Shown: positions 12,661 through 24,181 of the stretch, piece after piece
Layout of the letters: the number at the start of each line of letters is the position of its first letter
How positions within the stretch are numbered: the first letter of the stretch is position 1
Assembly (NCBI RefSeq): GCF_019703515.2
Contig: NC_059374.1
Location: 14,668,245-14,732,244, forward strand
DNA length: 64,000 nucleotides
Source of the DNA: Myxocyprinus asiaticus
Lineage: Eukaryota; Chordata; Actinopteri; Cypriniformes; Catostomidae
Direction: 5' to 3'
The notes under the pieces: generated by a model
Database searches by the model: none
Told to the model about the DNA's origin: nothing
What the model saw: only the letters and a program-made list of their open reading frames with translations
Position numbers and translations under genes: made by a program

Positions 12661-13460
12661 ATCGTTACAGTTATCGGTTGGGACAAAGAGGAACTGAAGG
12701 CCAAATAATACTTTGGTTTTCCACGTTCTGGCGCCGTTTGTGCACAGTATGTGTTACACATTTTATCATCAGCACAGTCCACGTGGCCTAGTTTTTCTTG
12801 ACACGCATACGGTCCTCATCTGTGCACATCGTTGGTGCATTCGCCTGCCATTGACTGTTCTAAAGGGGATCACAATGCAGTCGTAGTGTGCATTCGTCGA
12901 ACCTGTCTGTATGCGCTTGCAGTCAAAGGAATATACTGTTGAAAAGCTAAGCACTCAAGCGTAAGACAGAACAGTGCGTAAAAAAACGATGTATTCAAGC
13001 CTTAATTCTTGTTGAAGTAGTAAGGTTATTGCTGCAGTTATCGATTAAGACAAGGAGGAACTAACACTTTTGTTGAGCTATATGTGTGATATGGTTATTG
13101 TTACAGTTATCGCTAGTCAATTACCTTAAAATGGCCAAATATCAGCCGATTAGTCAGCCAGCCCAATATATAGTATATCACTTGCATGAATGTGATTGAA
13201 GCTGCAACATTCTTCCCAACCACATCAGCTTTTTATGTGGTCATTAGAGAAAGACATTTAACGTATAATACTGTATGTGTATGGAGTATTCCTGGTCTGT
13301 ATGCATTAAGGCTATTGGATCAATGTTGTTTTCCATTTAACGGCAGAGGACCAACACATAAATACCTCTCTGTTCTGAATATGGAGAATATTGTCTCTCC
13401 CCCTCCCTGGCCATTCCAGCTTAATATTTTATACATTTTCATTCCCCTTTGTCCATCCCT
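12661..13460. other. no gene recognised
   Basis: Two or three GGTTAT(C/T)G(T/C)TACAGTTATCG words occur at about 12656-12677, 13021-13043 and 13092-13111. They suggest a degraded short tandem or dispersed repeat. No coding signal is seen. Confidence 0.35.
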
Positions 13461-13512
13461 GTACACACACACACACTCTTTTTTTTCTCTCTCTCTCTCT
13501 CTCTCTCTCTCC
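13461..13512 (+). repeat. compound CA / TC microsatellite
   Basis: A short CA run is followed by T-rich sequence and then a TC run ending at 13512. Confidence 0.9.
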
Positions 13513-13549
13513 CTAAGCAGGAAGTGTTGTCCGTGCTAAGACTCTGTTC

Positions 13550-13960
13550 CTCATTGCCTCAGGCAATGCTATAATGGAGTCCATGTCTCGAGAGAGGGAT
13601 AAGGGGTGGGGGGAAATGGATGGGTAGACTATCTCCTCTTACGACAATATTAGTGCTGATTCGGTCGGAGGAATGGGTCTGCAAGGAGCATCCGTCAAAC
13701 TAAACTGTGTTTGCTCGGCTCCTGCCTTGCTTTGTCATCATCACCAGCTCGGTCAGCTATAATTATTTTATGAAACGTGGCATTGACGAGGACAGGCCGA
13801 AAATGGAAAAGGGCCTCGGCTCCGGCCCTGTGGGACACCATATGAATGACCTCTCGTTTTCTATGCCGAGTGGACTTCGGCTGCAGTAAAGATGACACAC
13901 CAGAGGAGTGGGCCGCTTTTTCATACGACGCTGATGGCTCGACCAATATTTTTCCTCTTA
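13550..13960. other. complex, non-repetitive block; candidate conserved non-coding element
   Basis: This stretch has higher sequence complexity and more balanced GC than its surroundings. It contains no terminal repeats or low-complexity runs apart from a short G-rich patch, and no word shared with other repeats in the window. It also lacks a convincing open frame with splice sites. The suggestion that it is a conserved regulatory element is an inference from texture only. Confidence 0.22.
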
Positions 13961-14482
13961 ACTTTTGTGCAATGACACGCTATTAGGAATAATATGCACC
14001 CCAGCACATTATTAGAGTAATACCCTCTCTCTAATAATTACATCTTCAGTACCCAAACAATGCACATCACTGATTTACTGATGTTCAGCAATGTTTTCAA
14101 TCTTTGTTTCTTTTGAAGGGAATGTAAAAACTCATTGATCCATGAGACAGTGTGCAAGTGCTTGTTTACAGCTTGTCTGTCTGATTATGTGTGTGAGTGT
14201 CTGTTTGAACAGGCTTCTTCACAGTAGTTTGACAGGAAACAAATTGTAGTTTTCATTTTTGTTTATATTAATTATAGTCCTTGAAATAGCTTTTTTCTGC
14301 ACCTTTTTACTGTCCAAGACCCATTCAAAGAGGCTGAAATGTTGTTCTCAAGTTTGACTACGAATTTGTTCATTATTGGAGAAAGATGTCACTTAAACAC
14401 TCCGTTAACAATGGACATTTTATAGATGGCCTTGTATAGGAATTCTGAACTTGAGAAAAGCAAATATTTTGCCCGTGTCTTG
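13961..14482. other. no gene recognised
   Basis: AT-rich sequence without recognisable coding or repeat structure. Confidence 0.4.
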
Positions 14483-15355
14483 AAAGAATAGTTCAAGAAT
14501 TCTGTCGTCATTTACCCTCACACCCAGTCTACACCGGGTGCGACATACACTGGGCACGTTGAAACGAATGTTCTGAACCGTTTATTTGTCTTGTTGGCAG
14601 GAGTAGCAACAGAGCATGCAGCTCAAATGGACGTTTACTGACGGTGTGACGTGACATGGCTTGCACATCCATTTTAGAAAGCATCATTGTTTATAATGGG
14701 AGCGATTTGCTCTAGTTGCGTCGTGCTTCTCGCATTTGGTGTTGACGGTGTCATGTTATTGCAAACCTGTTTGACTGCCTTCCAAGGAACACAAACAAAG
14801 GAATTTTGAATAATGTTCTGGTCCCTCTTTTAGATGCAGTTACAGTGAATTGGTACTATAGCTTTTAAGTTTCAAAAAGGACACCAAAGCACCATAAAAG
14901 GATCAGAAGTAGTCCATACGACTTGTGCGCTACATTCAGAGTCTTCTGATTTATTGAAAAAAATCGGACTACTTGTTTGTGAATTGGACATCACCACTTC
15001 TCACATGAACTCTCATAAACACGCCATGGAGAGCTAGGGCGGATATCAAGATGTTCAATGAATATCTTAAATTTTTGTCTGTTTCTCACCAAAAGCTGTC
15101 ATATTCAGAAGATTTGGACTATAGTGCACAAGACATATTGATCACTATTATGATACTTTTATGTTGTTTTTGTGTCTTTTTTTTTAATGCTACATTGCCC
15201 ATTCATTGTAATTGCATGGCAAAGAGGAACCAGGACATTATACAGAGAAATTTCTTTCTTGGAAGCAAAGAAGTCATGGGTTTGGAACGTTTGGAAATTA
15301 CAGTGAGTAAATAATGACAGAATTTACATATTTGGGTGAACTGTTCTTTTTAACA
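14483..15355. repeat. degraded 'GAATAGTTCA' palindromic element, interrupted
   Basis: The left tip GAATAGTTCAAGAATTCTGT and following CATTTACCCTCAC mirror the right-hand words GAGTAAATAATGACAGAATT and GGGTGAACTGTTC near 15303-15345. This is the foldback layout of the element at 23540-24177. A central foreign-looking segment (about 14520-14760, starting CACCCAGTCTACACCGGGTG) separates the left tip from the body. Boundaries are approximate. Confidence 0.5.
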
Positions 15356-15739
15356 TTTTATGAGAATTCGGAAAGATGTTTGAAAACATTGTTTAAGCTA
15401 TTCAATTCAGTGGCGCAGAAATGACAAAGTATAGCCACCAGACATGAAATGCGTGTTAGCATGATTTTAGTGTGATAAAATCCCTTACTAACCTTTTCTG
15501 AGTAAAATCACAGCCAATTATACAACTTCGTTGCCATGATGATTAAATTTCACCAAACCCTACAATTCTAAAACGACTGTAAAAATGACGATTTAAACAA
15601 CTTTACAGCTGAAATAATGAGTTTTAACAGAACAATTAATGTAAGTGCTTTTATAAAATTAGCTTCATATTTTTGCCTTTTAAACCTGCCAAAAATTGGC
15701 CCCATTAAATTTTTTGTTTTGTTTTTTTTTTTTTTCAAG
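15356..15739. other. no gene recognised
   Basis: AT-rich DNA leading to a poly-T tract immediately before the SINE at 15751. No coding signal is seen. Confidence 0.4.
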
Positions 15740-15750
15740 AAAAGGAGGGA

Positions 15751-16201
15751 CGGGGGCCTGGGTAGCTCAGTGGTAAAAGACACTGGCCACCACCCCTGGA
15801 GTTCGCTAGTTCGAATCCCAGGGTGTGCTGAGTGACTCCAGTCAGGTCTCCTAAGCAACTAAATTGGCCCGGCTGCTTGGGAGGGTAGAGTCACATGGGG
15901 TAACCTCCTCATGGTCGGTATAATGTGGGTCGTTCTCGGTGGGGCGCATGGTGAGTTGAGCGCGGATGCCGCGGTGGATGGCGTGAAGCCTCCACGCGCT
16001 ATGTCTTCGTGGCAACGCGCTCAACAAGCCACGTGATAAGATGCGTGGGTTGATGGTCTCAGATGCAGAGGCAACTGGGATTCATCCTCCGTCACCCAGA
16101 TTGAGGCGAATCACTACGCAACCACGAGGTCTTAAAAAGCGCACTGGGAATTGGGCATTCCAAATTGGGTGAAAAAGGAGAAAAATAAAAAAAAAAAAAA
16201 A
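15751..16201 (+). mobile_element. tRNA-derived SINE, copy A, with 11-bp TSD
   Basis: The head carries a Pol III A box (GGTAGCTCAGTGG, 15761-15773) and a B box (AGTTCGAATCCCA, 15808-15820). The body is about 300 bp of conserved sequence, and the tail reads GGGAATTGGGCATTCCAAAT before poly-A. An 11-base duplication AAAAGGAGGGA flanks it (15740-15750 and 16202-16212), showing target-primed insertion. The tRNA-like head is a promoter relic and not a tRNA gene. Relatives lie at 36133-36567 and 40958-41360, with fragments at 31288-31389 and 39380-39478. Confidence 0.93.
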
Positions 16202-16212
16202 AAAAGGAGGGA

Positions 16213-18104
16213 TGAATCGAAGTAAAGTTTTGTGGTATTCAGTTTTATGCCACAAAGGATATCGATTGAACTTCACTTGTATTGAACCTGGAATATACCT
16301 TTTAATGAAGCAACTCAAAATAATGCAGTGAACTCTGTCAATGTTTCTCAACTAGTTTTTTTAGGACTCAGATTTTACTTGGGACATTAAGTGGTGACCA
16401 AACATATGTCCTTAAAGTCAAGAAGCACAGTGTATTTATATATTTATTCCTTTACCTAATGGTAATTTATTAGTATTACCATGAAAAACTCAGTAGGCGT
16501 GTCTTTACAGTTTGTATGCTTAAATGTTTAGTTTCTTCATGTCACTGGAATTTCAATGGTTTTGATGTACTTGACAGACAATATTTAGCAGGACACATTG
16601 TGATTGGCATAAACCATGTTGGTCCTTGTTGCATGTCAACCTGTATTTAATGTAGTCTGGGTTGAATTATCTTCTACCTTGCATAGTTTTGGTTATAGTC
16701 TTAAAGGATGAGGCCAGTGTTGGCATCTGTCTAATTTGGAATGCCAAGTGACCGATGGATTTGCACCAAAATACCTTAGAGTTTGTTTGGACACACAACA
16801 TCAGCAAGTTCACCCACCAGTTGCAAACCACTGGTTTATGGAACTAATTTACCATTCAGATGTAAATCTAGTTCCCTCCTTATGTAAATTAGATGTTATG
16901 ACAATCAAGTTGGCCAACTCTCAGAAACTATTTTAATAATTTGTAGCCTTTAGTTTGTGGCGATAGTCACATGCTGCATATGCAGTATGTAAAGCAGGCC
17001 TTACTTTCACATGTCAGCCAGACCCTCTGTATCCTCCTGTTGTTTTTTACTAGTTACGTAGGGCGTATATGAGGGTAAGTCAATGTGTTACCATATCATC
17101 ATGTTTTAGTGACTGTGTCCCAGCGCAAACAGAGTTAGTCCTCAAGGCATCAGGCTACACACTAACCTAGGTTTGGCTTACCATATTTCATTGTCCTCTA
17201 CAAACATGGTCATGAATATGATTGTATCTCACCCTTGATTGGTGGAATAGTGCTACATCATCTGCGTTTGCCATCAACTGGCTAATAACTTAGAAGTATA
17301 ATCGCATTCATATATTTACTTTATAAATGACTCCGTATATACAGTATGTGGGCAGCTGGCTAGATAAAGTCAGCATGAAATTAAAATTGACCATCTTTAT
17401 TTTAATATAAATTCCAGGTCATATTGTGCACGATTCATCAGTGCTTTTAATTACATGGAAAATGTATGCTTGACTTTGTATTCTTTCATCAAAATGTGAT
17501 GACCTGCACCGCCTTTTCAATTTTTCTTCTTAGATAACATCACCAAGCACTCGACCAATGGCAGACTGCGACTGGGGAACTATTCAGGAAAACAAGATTT
17601 TTACAATTGACTCTTCGCTAAACTCTAAGGTTTAATACAGGTTTAATACAAGTTAAATTGTATTGACAGCATTTGTGTCAATGTTGATTACCACAGTACA
17701 TAATTTCGACTCGTGCCTCTTTTTCCAAAGAAAAAATTGCATTCAATAAGGCACATAATTAAAGTAAAAAGGTCCAATACGCAAAACATTAACAACACAC
17801 TGTTTCAAAAGTACAGCCGCAATGCTTAAACATAATATGTGTTAACAAGACTCTAGTGTGATAAAATCGCTTACTAACCTTGTCAGTGTAAAGTTATGTA
17901 GTATTTCAACTTTGTTGACTTGACGACGGAGCGCCTGTACCCCTGTAGACCTACCGGTAACTTCCGCACAATGTAAACCAAAAAGAGAGTTGACATGAGT
18001 TTTCAGTTTTCATTAAAGCTGCACTATGTATGATTTTTTGGTTAAAAAGGAACAAATTGCCATTATTGATTAAGTACAGAAACGATCAGTATTCAAATAA
18101 AATT
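16213..18104. other. no gene recognised
   Basis: Nearly 1.9 kb of AT-rich sequence with only short frames. No transposon ends, microsatellite or splice-bounded exon could be assigned. Confidence 0.4.
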
Positions 18105-18448
18105 GGACCCACTTTACATAAGGTGGCCTTAACTTCTATGTACTTAAACATTTGATACAATGTACTTATTATGTACATACATGTTGTTTCATTGTAATTA
18201 CATTTAAAGTAATTGCGTTTCATTACATTTGTAGTTATAGTGTTAACTTTACCCTAACCCAACCCCAAAACCGAACTCTAACCCCTTATCCTACCCTTAC
18301 TCCTAAACCTAAACCTACCCCTACCTCAACCTCAGTAGCAACAAATGTGGGCATTTTGCAGAACAACATGTATTACACAGTAAATACATAGTCTATGCAT
18401 TTAATGTTAGTACATAGTAGTTAAGGCAACCTAATATAAAGTGTGAGC
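18105..18448. repeat. foldback element with telomere-like centre
   Basis: The left arm GGACCCACTTTACATAAGG...CCTTAACTTCTATGTACTTA is imperfectly complementary to the right arm TACATAGTAGTTAAGGCAAC...ATATAAAGTGTGAGC. The centre (about 18250-18330) is a run of CCCTAA/CCTAACC-like units. This is a hairpin-forming non-autonomous element. A short CCCTAACC-rich patch at 51118-51160 may be a related fragment. Confidence 0.72.
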
Positions 18449-19256
18449 AAAAATTTCCTTACCCAGATTTACTACAGTAAGCCTATAAAAAGGATTTGTA
18501 TTTTGAGCTGTCTGGTCGGATTTGGCGTGAAATTGTTGGCTTATGTCGTTCCTCCTTGCGTCATTACGTCATGTCCGTAAACACAGGAAAAAGAAGTACC
18601 AGCTTTCTCGTCTTCCGGCCGAGGACGCTGTTCAGTTCATTCAGTCACAGTCCAGGATAGCAGCGCTTCAGTCTGGATGGATGTTTATCTGTTATCTGTT
18701 TGGAGAAGTTGTTTACCTGCTATAATGCTTGGATACAGTATGTTGTCTGGTAGGGTTGTAATGCTTTTATGAATCGATCATTACCCGTGTGTTTACCGAT
18801 CGCGATGCATCTACATTGTGCTGTGAAGTTATTGTGCATGTTTACTAAATGTATGACTTCTGAAATTGACTTCTTGTTTTTGTTATATTGCATATTTAAG
18901 CATATTATTTTCATGTTAAATATATTATATTTTATCCCCATCATTATTAAATCCTCATTTTATGTTTCACTTGCTTTATCAACTGAGGTTGTACCTGTGT
19001 TCATTTTTTCACAGTTTTTCATTTTAGACATAGTTTGTCTTTTGACAAAAAAGTCCTTTTAAAAATAGTCAAGATTTCGGCATGTCATATTCATAAATAT
19101 TAGTCAGTTATACTCTTGAAAAAAAAAATACATACGTTTAGTCAACGAAAATAATATATTTTACCCGATGATGTGCAAAATGGACAGTGTCAAACTGTAA
19201 CAGTAAAAACATTAATACAATTTTCAAACATTTATAAAAAAATATATATATTTTCA
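18449..19256. other. no gene recognised
   Basis: AT-rich flank of the following transposon. Short open frames are present, but no domain or repeat ends are recognised. Confidence 0.4.
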
Positions 19257-19258
19257 TA

Positions 19259-20470
19259 CACTATATTGCCAAAAGTATTCGCTCACCCATCCAAATAATT
19301 GAATTCAGGTGTTCCAATCACTTCCATGGCCACAGGTGTATAAAATGAAGCACCTAGGCATGCAGACTGCTTCTACAAACATTTGTGAAAGAATGGGCCG
19401 CTCTCAGGAGCTCAGTGAATTCCAGCGTGGTACTGTGATAGGATGCCACCTGTGCAGTCATGAAATTTCCTCGCTACTAAATATTCCACAGTCAGCTGTC
19501 AGTGATATTATAACAAAGTGGAAGCGATTGGAATGACAGCAACTCGTAAAATGACAGAGCGTGGTCAGCGGATGCTGAGGCGCATAGTGCGCAGAGGTCG
19601 CCAACTTTCTGCAGAGTCAATCTACAGACCTCCAAAGTTCATGTGGCCTTCAGATTAGCTCAAGAACAGTGCATAGAGAGCTTCATGGAATGGGTTTCCA
19701 TGGCCGAGCAGCTGCATCCAAGCCATACATCACCAAGTGCAATGCAAAGCGTCGGATGCAGTGGTGTAAAGCACGCCGCCACTGGACTCTAGAGCAGTGG
19801 AGACGCGTTCTCTGGAGTGACGAATCACGCTTCTCCATCTGGCAATCTGATGGACGAGTCTGGGTTTGGCGGTTGCCAGGAGAACGGTACTTGTCTGACT
19901 GCATTGTGCCAACTGTGAAGTTTGGTGGAGGGGGGATTATGGTGTGGGGTTGTTTTTCAGGAGCTGGGCTTGGCCCCTTAGTTCCAGTGAAAGGAACTCT
20001 GAATGCTTCAGCATACCAAGAGATTTTGGACAATTCCATGCTTCCAACTTTGTGGGAACAGTTTGGGGATGGCCCCTTCCTGTTGCAACATGACTGCGCA
20101 CCAGTGCACAAAGCAAGGTCCATAAAGACATGGATGAGCGAGTTTGGTGTGGAACTTGACTGGCCTGCACAGAGTCCTGACCTCAACCCGTTAGAGCACC
20201 TTTGGGATGAATTAGAGCGAAGACTGCGAGCCAGGCCTTCTCGTCCAACATCAGTGTCTGACCTCACAAATGCGCTTCTGGAAGAATGGTCAAAAATTCC
20301 CGTAAACACACTCCTAAACCTTGTGGAAAGCCTTCCCAGAAGAGTTAAAGCTGTTATAGCTGCAAAGGGTGGGCCGACATCATATTAAACCCTATGGATT
20401 AAGAATGGGATGTCACTTAAGTTCATATGCGTCTAAAGGCAGATGAGCGAATACTTTTGGCAATATAGTG
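19259..20470 (+). mobile_element. Tc1-like transposon, full length, copy 2
   Basis: The element is 1212 bp with CACTATATTGCCAAAAGTAT inverted ends and TA at 19257-19258 and 20471-20472. It is nearly identical to the element at 5907-7152 apart from small deletions near 19460 and 19545. It encodes a broken transposase on the + strand. Confidence 0.96.
19393..20388 (+). pseudogene. Tc1-like transposase, frameshifted, DD33E spacing
   Basis: The start is MGRSQELSEFQRG. The helix-turn-helix region has lost a few residues next to HLCSHEISS. A short deletion around 19545 removes the GRPRK segment and shifts the frame, so a stop follows LE near 19535. The same frameshift seen in the other copy recurs near 19618-19632. 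The catalytic half (MHRELHGMG to the stop at 20388) is open and keeps [14 protein letters not shown] and LEHLWDELE. One Glu codon is missing in SEFGVEL, so only 33 residues separate the second Asp from Glu instead of 34. It is almost certainly inactive. Confidence 0.93.
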
Positions 20471-20472
20471 TA

Positions 20473-20503
20473 TGTATGTATGTATGTATATATATGTATG
20501 TAT

Positions 20504-20553
<50 letters not shown>
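20473..20553. repeat. TATG / (TA)n microsatellite next to Tc1 end
   Basis: TATG units grade into a TA run immediately beyond the Tc1 right end. It probably expanded from the TA insertion target. Confidence 0.95.
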
Positions 20554-20556
<3 letters not shown>

Positions 20557-22229
20557 ACATTTTCTAATGTAAACATGTATCAAGCATGCATTATAAATGT
20601 ATATACTGGTTGTGAAAAACTTGAGCTCCTGAATTAATGTATGGATGGAAGCATTAGCTACTTTTTACATATTAACGTACTCTACAAAAAAACAAACCTA
20701 CTTTACCCTTAGCAATAAACATAATGAGTGCTACAATTGTTTTGTTATGTGCAACCTAAAAGTGGTGTTTCATGACCAGGTTTTGTGAGTTTCACACCAT
20801 TCGCACCAAGGTTACTGGGGTCTAGACTCTAGAGCAGTGCGAGTGTAATATTTAACGCTTAAAATGGAGGAGAGGATGTTCTAAACTGGAATCTGTTAGT
20901 GGGGCATGTCGTTGATTAAACAAACACAAGGCTGCCACACCCAATTTACTGCATTGCTTAGCGGCTCTCCACCTTTTGACTATAATGGGGTAGTAGAACG
21001 ACAAATCCAGTGTTGACCTTCCAGGCTTCTTTTCACCCTTATCTGGATAAGTCAGCATAAGTCGCTTTTGTGTTCATTGGCAAGTGCTCATTGATTGCTG
21101 GCTAATGACATAGCAGCCAAATGTGTGCTAAAAGGTTCTTGCGAGTGTGACAAATAAAGCAGGCCTTCCCTGGTCTTAACGCCAATCCAGTGTTGTGCCA
21201 GTTCCTACCTTCCTTTAAAATCCCACCCTCCTTTGTTCCTTAAGGGGCAGCAGTTGTAATGCCTGATCAAAAAGCCATTTACGAAGGTTTGCTGAAAATT
21301 GCATATGATAGGTTAGCATGCTAAGCTGTCAGGCAGTTCAGTTAACTGACAACACACAGAAAAACAGATATTTCATTTAAAATACATTAATTGATGTATT
21401 TTGATGGTTAAAATGGTATTAAGAAGTGTTGTTGCAGGTTTCTAATCAGGGACTGAATAGAAAACCCCAAAGAAGTTCTGTCAGTCAATGGCATGGGGTA
21501 GGACTTGACATGACACTAGCATTGAACTACAAGCTCCCTGTGAGGCACAGACCTAACAAGGACCAACATTTTGACGTTATCCACTCTGATATGAAAGCAC
21601 AATATATTCTTTGTTGATTTGTTTTGTGATTTCAGAAATGCAAGTCTTTTTGCCAGAGCTAATTTGCAACAGTGGAATCATTTAATTTGGTCCAGACAGT
21701 GACATCTGCAACCGCAATCAAATGCTACCTGTGATTGCTAGATGTGGTGCTTTGAGAGTCAGTGTCAATGCATTAGCTGGTCTTGCCTCCCAAGTCTGTT
21801 GTTGATATGTGAGATGGAGGTCTATGGCACATCTTGTACTGTGGTGCTTGCCATTGGCGTTGGCCCAAGCCAAGGAAAAGCTTTGAACTCTTTTCCCTCC
21901 TTAGATGATTACCTGGATTCAGCCAGTTTTAGGATATGTACAATTTTACATATGAGGCTTGTTGAAGGATCATTGTTTTTGTAGGCTTCATTATTACTTT
22001 CTAGTTACAAAATATAAAGTATAAAGTAATATATTTTAAATTATTAATTATAGAGTTCAATCACTAAAATTCGGGATACAAACAGACACACTGTTGTCGT
22101 TTTAACATGTTACCTTAACAAATAACAGAATAACTATGAAAATGGTGTGGATTCTTGATAGTCTTTGCCTGCATTCAGTGACTATAGCCATGCCTTTTTT
22201 ATATGAGGCTCAGGATTTCAAGCACAATG
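20554..22229. other. no gene recognised
   Basis: About 1.7 kb without repeat ends, microsatellites or convincing coding frames. The patch at 21420-21980 is a little more complex but contains only short frames without flanking splice signals I would trust. Confidence 0.4.
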
Positions 22230-22231
22230 TA

Positions 22232-22734
22232 CACTACCGTTCAAATGTTTGGGGTCACTTGACTGAAATGTTTCTCATGATCTTAAAAACCTTTTGATCT
22301 GAAGACGAATGCTTAAATATTTGAAATTAGTTTTGTAGACAAAAATATAATTGTGTCAACATTAATTATACAAAAAAAAAATTTGTTTTTAAAGTTTTTG
22401 AAATGGATGATTTGGGCCGAATAATTAAGAAAAGCAGCCAGTTAGTGCCCAACATAGATGGGAACTCCTTCAATACTGTTTAAAATGCATTCCAGGGTGA
22501 TACCTCAAGAAGTTGGTTGAGAAAATGCCAAGAGTACATTTCTGCAAAATCTAGGCAAAGTGTGACTACTTGGAGATGCTAAAATATAACACAGTTTTGA
22601 TTTATTTGTTTTTTTTTAGTCACAACATTATTCCCATATTTCCATTTCTATTATTCCATAGTTGTGATGACTTTACTATTATTCTAAAATGTGAAAAAAA
22701 TGAGTAAGTGACCCTAAACTTTTGAACGGGAGTG
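22232..22734. mobile_element. Tc1/mariner-type MITE, copy 2
   Basis: This is the same family as 3606-4148. The ends read CACTACCGTTCAAATGTTT and CTTTTGAACGGGAGTG. TA precedes the left end and a mutated TC follows the right end. More changes in the tips than in the other two copies suggest it is older. Confidence 0.87.
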
Positions 22735-23385
22735 TCAGTACTCGTCTCCTGTCAGCTCATGTAATTTATTGCCCAGGTTACACTTTGGTTTTCACCTCTT
22801 TATAGCCTGCTTACCCTCAAAATACATTTTACATTTCCTCAAAATGACTGTATTAATTTGATCCATTGCAGCACTCTGTTTGAAATGTCAATGGTGGTGT
22901 TAATTTTTTTTGATTGCAAAATCTTTTTGACAAAGATTATAGAAACTGTGGAAAGCAGCCAATGTGCAGTGCTGCCTATTAATGGCCATTTAGGTTTCCC
23001 TTGTTGCCTAATTAACAACGGTAGATCTGAAGCGCTTATCGCAGCTTTCATCTGTGTGTACTTGTGTGTTTGGGGATTAGAATATGATGACATGTAGGAG
23101 TGGTTGTGGCACAGGAACATCCACCTAGATGTTGCACAATTCCTGTAGTATTCTGTAACTACAGGAACAAGGGGGGGGGAATAAAACTTGTAACACTGAA
23201 ACATCCAAATTCCAGGGTAATTTTTTTTACCTTTACAGGGGCAATTTTTTCTCTCCCTATTCTAACCTTATAAAATGACTGTCATCCTTTTATGTTATAA
23301 TTTAAGCAGTTAATTCAATTTGAAAAATGGCATGTTTCAATAATTACAAAATTGCATGAGCTGTTCATTGCATGCTTTTGTTACT

Positions 23386-23430
<45 letters not shown>

Positions 23431-23535
23431 TTTTTCTCACATATTTCCAAATATTTTGGCTATTAAATTAACATAACCTACAAAACTAATGCATCAACAT
23501 GGAGGAGGAAATAACAGCATTTCTGAATGAGGAGC
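22735..23535. other. no gene recognised; short (TA)n at 23389-23421
   Basis: AT-rich DNA containing a TA microsatellite followed by a T tract. No coding signal is seen. Confidence 0.5.
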
Positions 23536-23539
23536 TTAA

Positions 23540-24177
23540 AGGGATAGTTCACACAAAAATGAAAATTCTCATCGTTTACTCACCCTCATGCCATCCCAGA
23601 TGTGTATGACTTTCTTCTGCAGAACACAAATTAAGATTTTTAGAAGAATATCTCAGCTCTGTAGTGATCAGACCTTTTGTAGCTCCCAAAATCAAATAAA
23701 GGAAACATAAAAGTAATCCATATGACTCCAGTTGTTTAATCTGTGTATTCAGAAGTGATATAATAACTGGAGGGAAGAAACAGCCAAAATTACTCTAAAT
23801 CTCCACTTTCACTTTAACATCTGAAAGTCACATGTGGTGCCTGTTTATTTTCACTTTCACATCTGGAAGTGAAAGTGGAGATTTAGAGTAAAAAATGACT
23901 TAAATATTGATATGTTTATCACCCACACCTATTATATTGCTTCTGAATATATGGATTTAACTACTGGAGTCTTATGGAATATTTTGTTTCCTTTATGTGA
24001 TTTTTGGGGCTACAAAGGTCTGATCACCATTTACTTGCATTGTTTGGACCTACAGAGCTAAGATATCTTTCTAAAAATATTTTTTGTTCTGCTAAATACA
24101 GAAAGTCATACATATCTGGGATGGTATGAGGGTGAGTAAATGATGAGAGAATTTTAATTTTGTGATCAACTATCCTT
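23540..24177. mobile_element. palindromic foldback element with TTAA duplication
   Basis: TTAA occurs at 23536-23539 and 24178-24181. The tips AGGGATAGTTCAC and GATCAACTATCCTT are inverted relatives. The core carries a perfect 24-base inverted repeat (23791-23814 against 23867-23890) with a 52-base loop, and flanking arms stay similar over most of the length. TTAA duplications point to piggyBac/Kolobok-type mobilisation, but no transposase is present. Confidence 0.78.
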
Positions 24178-24181
24178 TTAA

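Noticed and set aside
15751..15825. tRNA gene at the SINE head
   Set aside because: A and B boxes are present but the sequence is the head of a 450-bp SINE with tail and target duplication; the same head recurs in the other SINE copies.
18250..18335. Interstitial telomere
   Set aside because: The units are imperfect and sit inside a foldback element.
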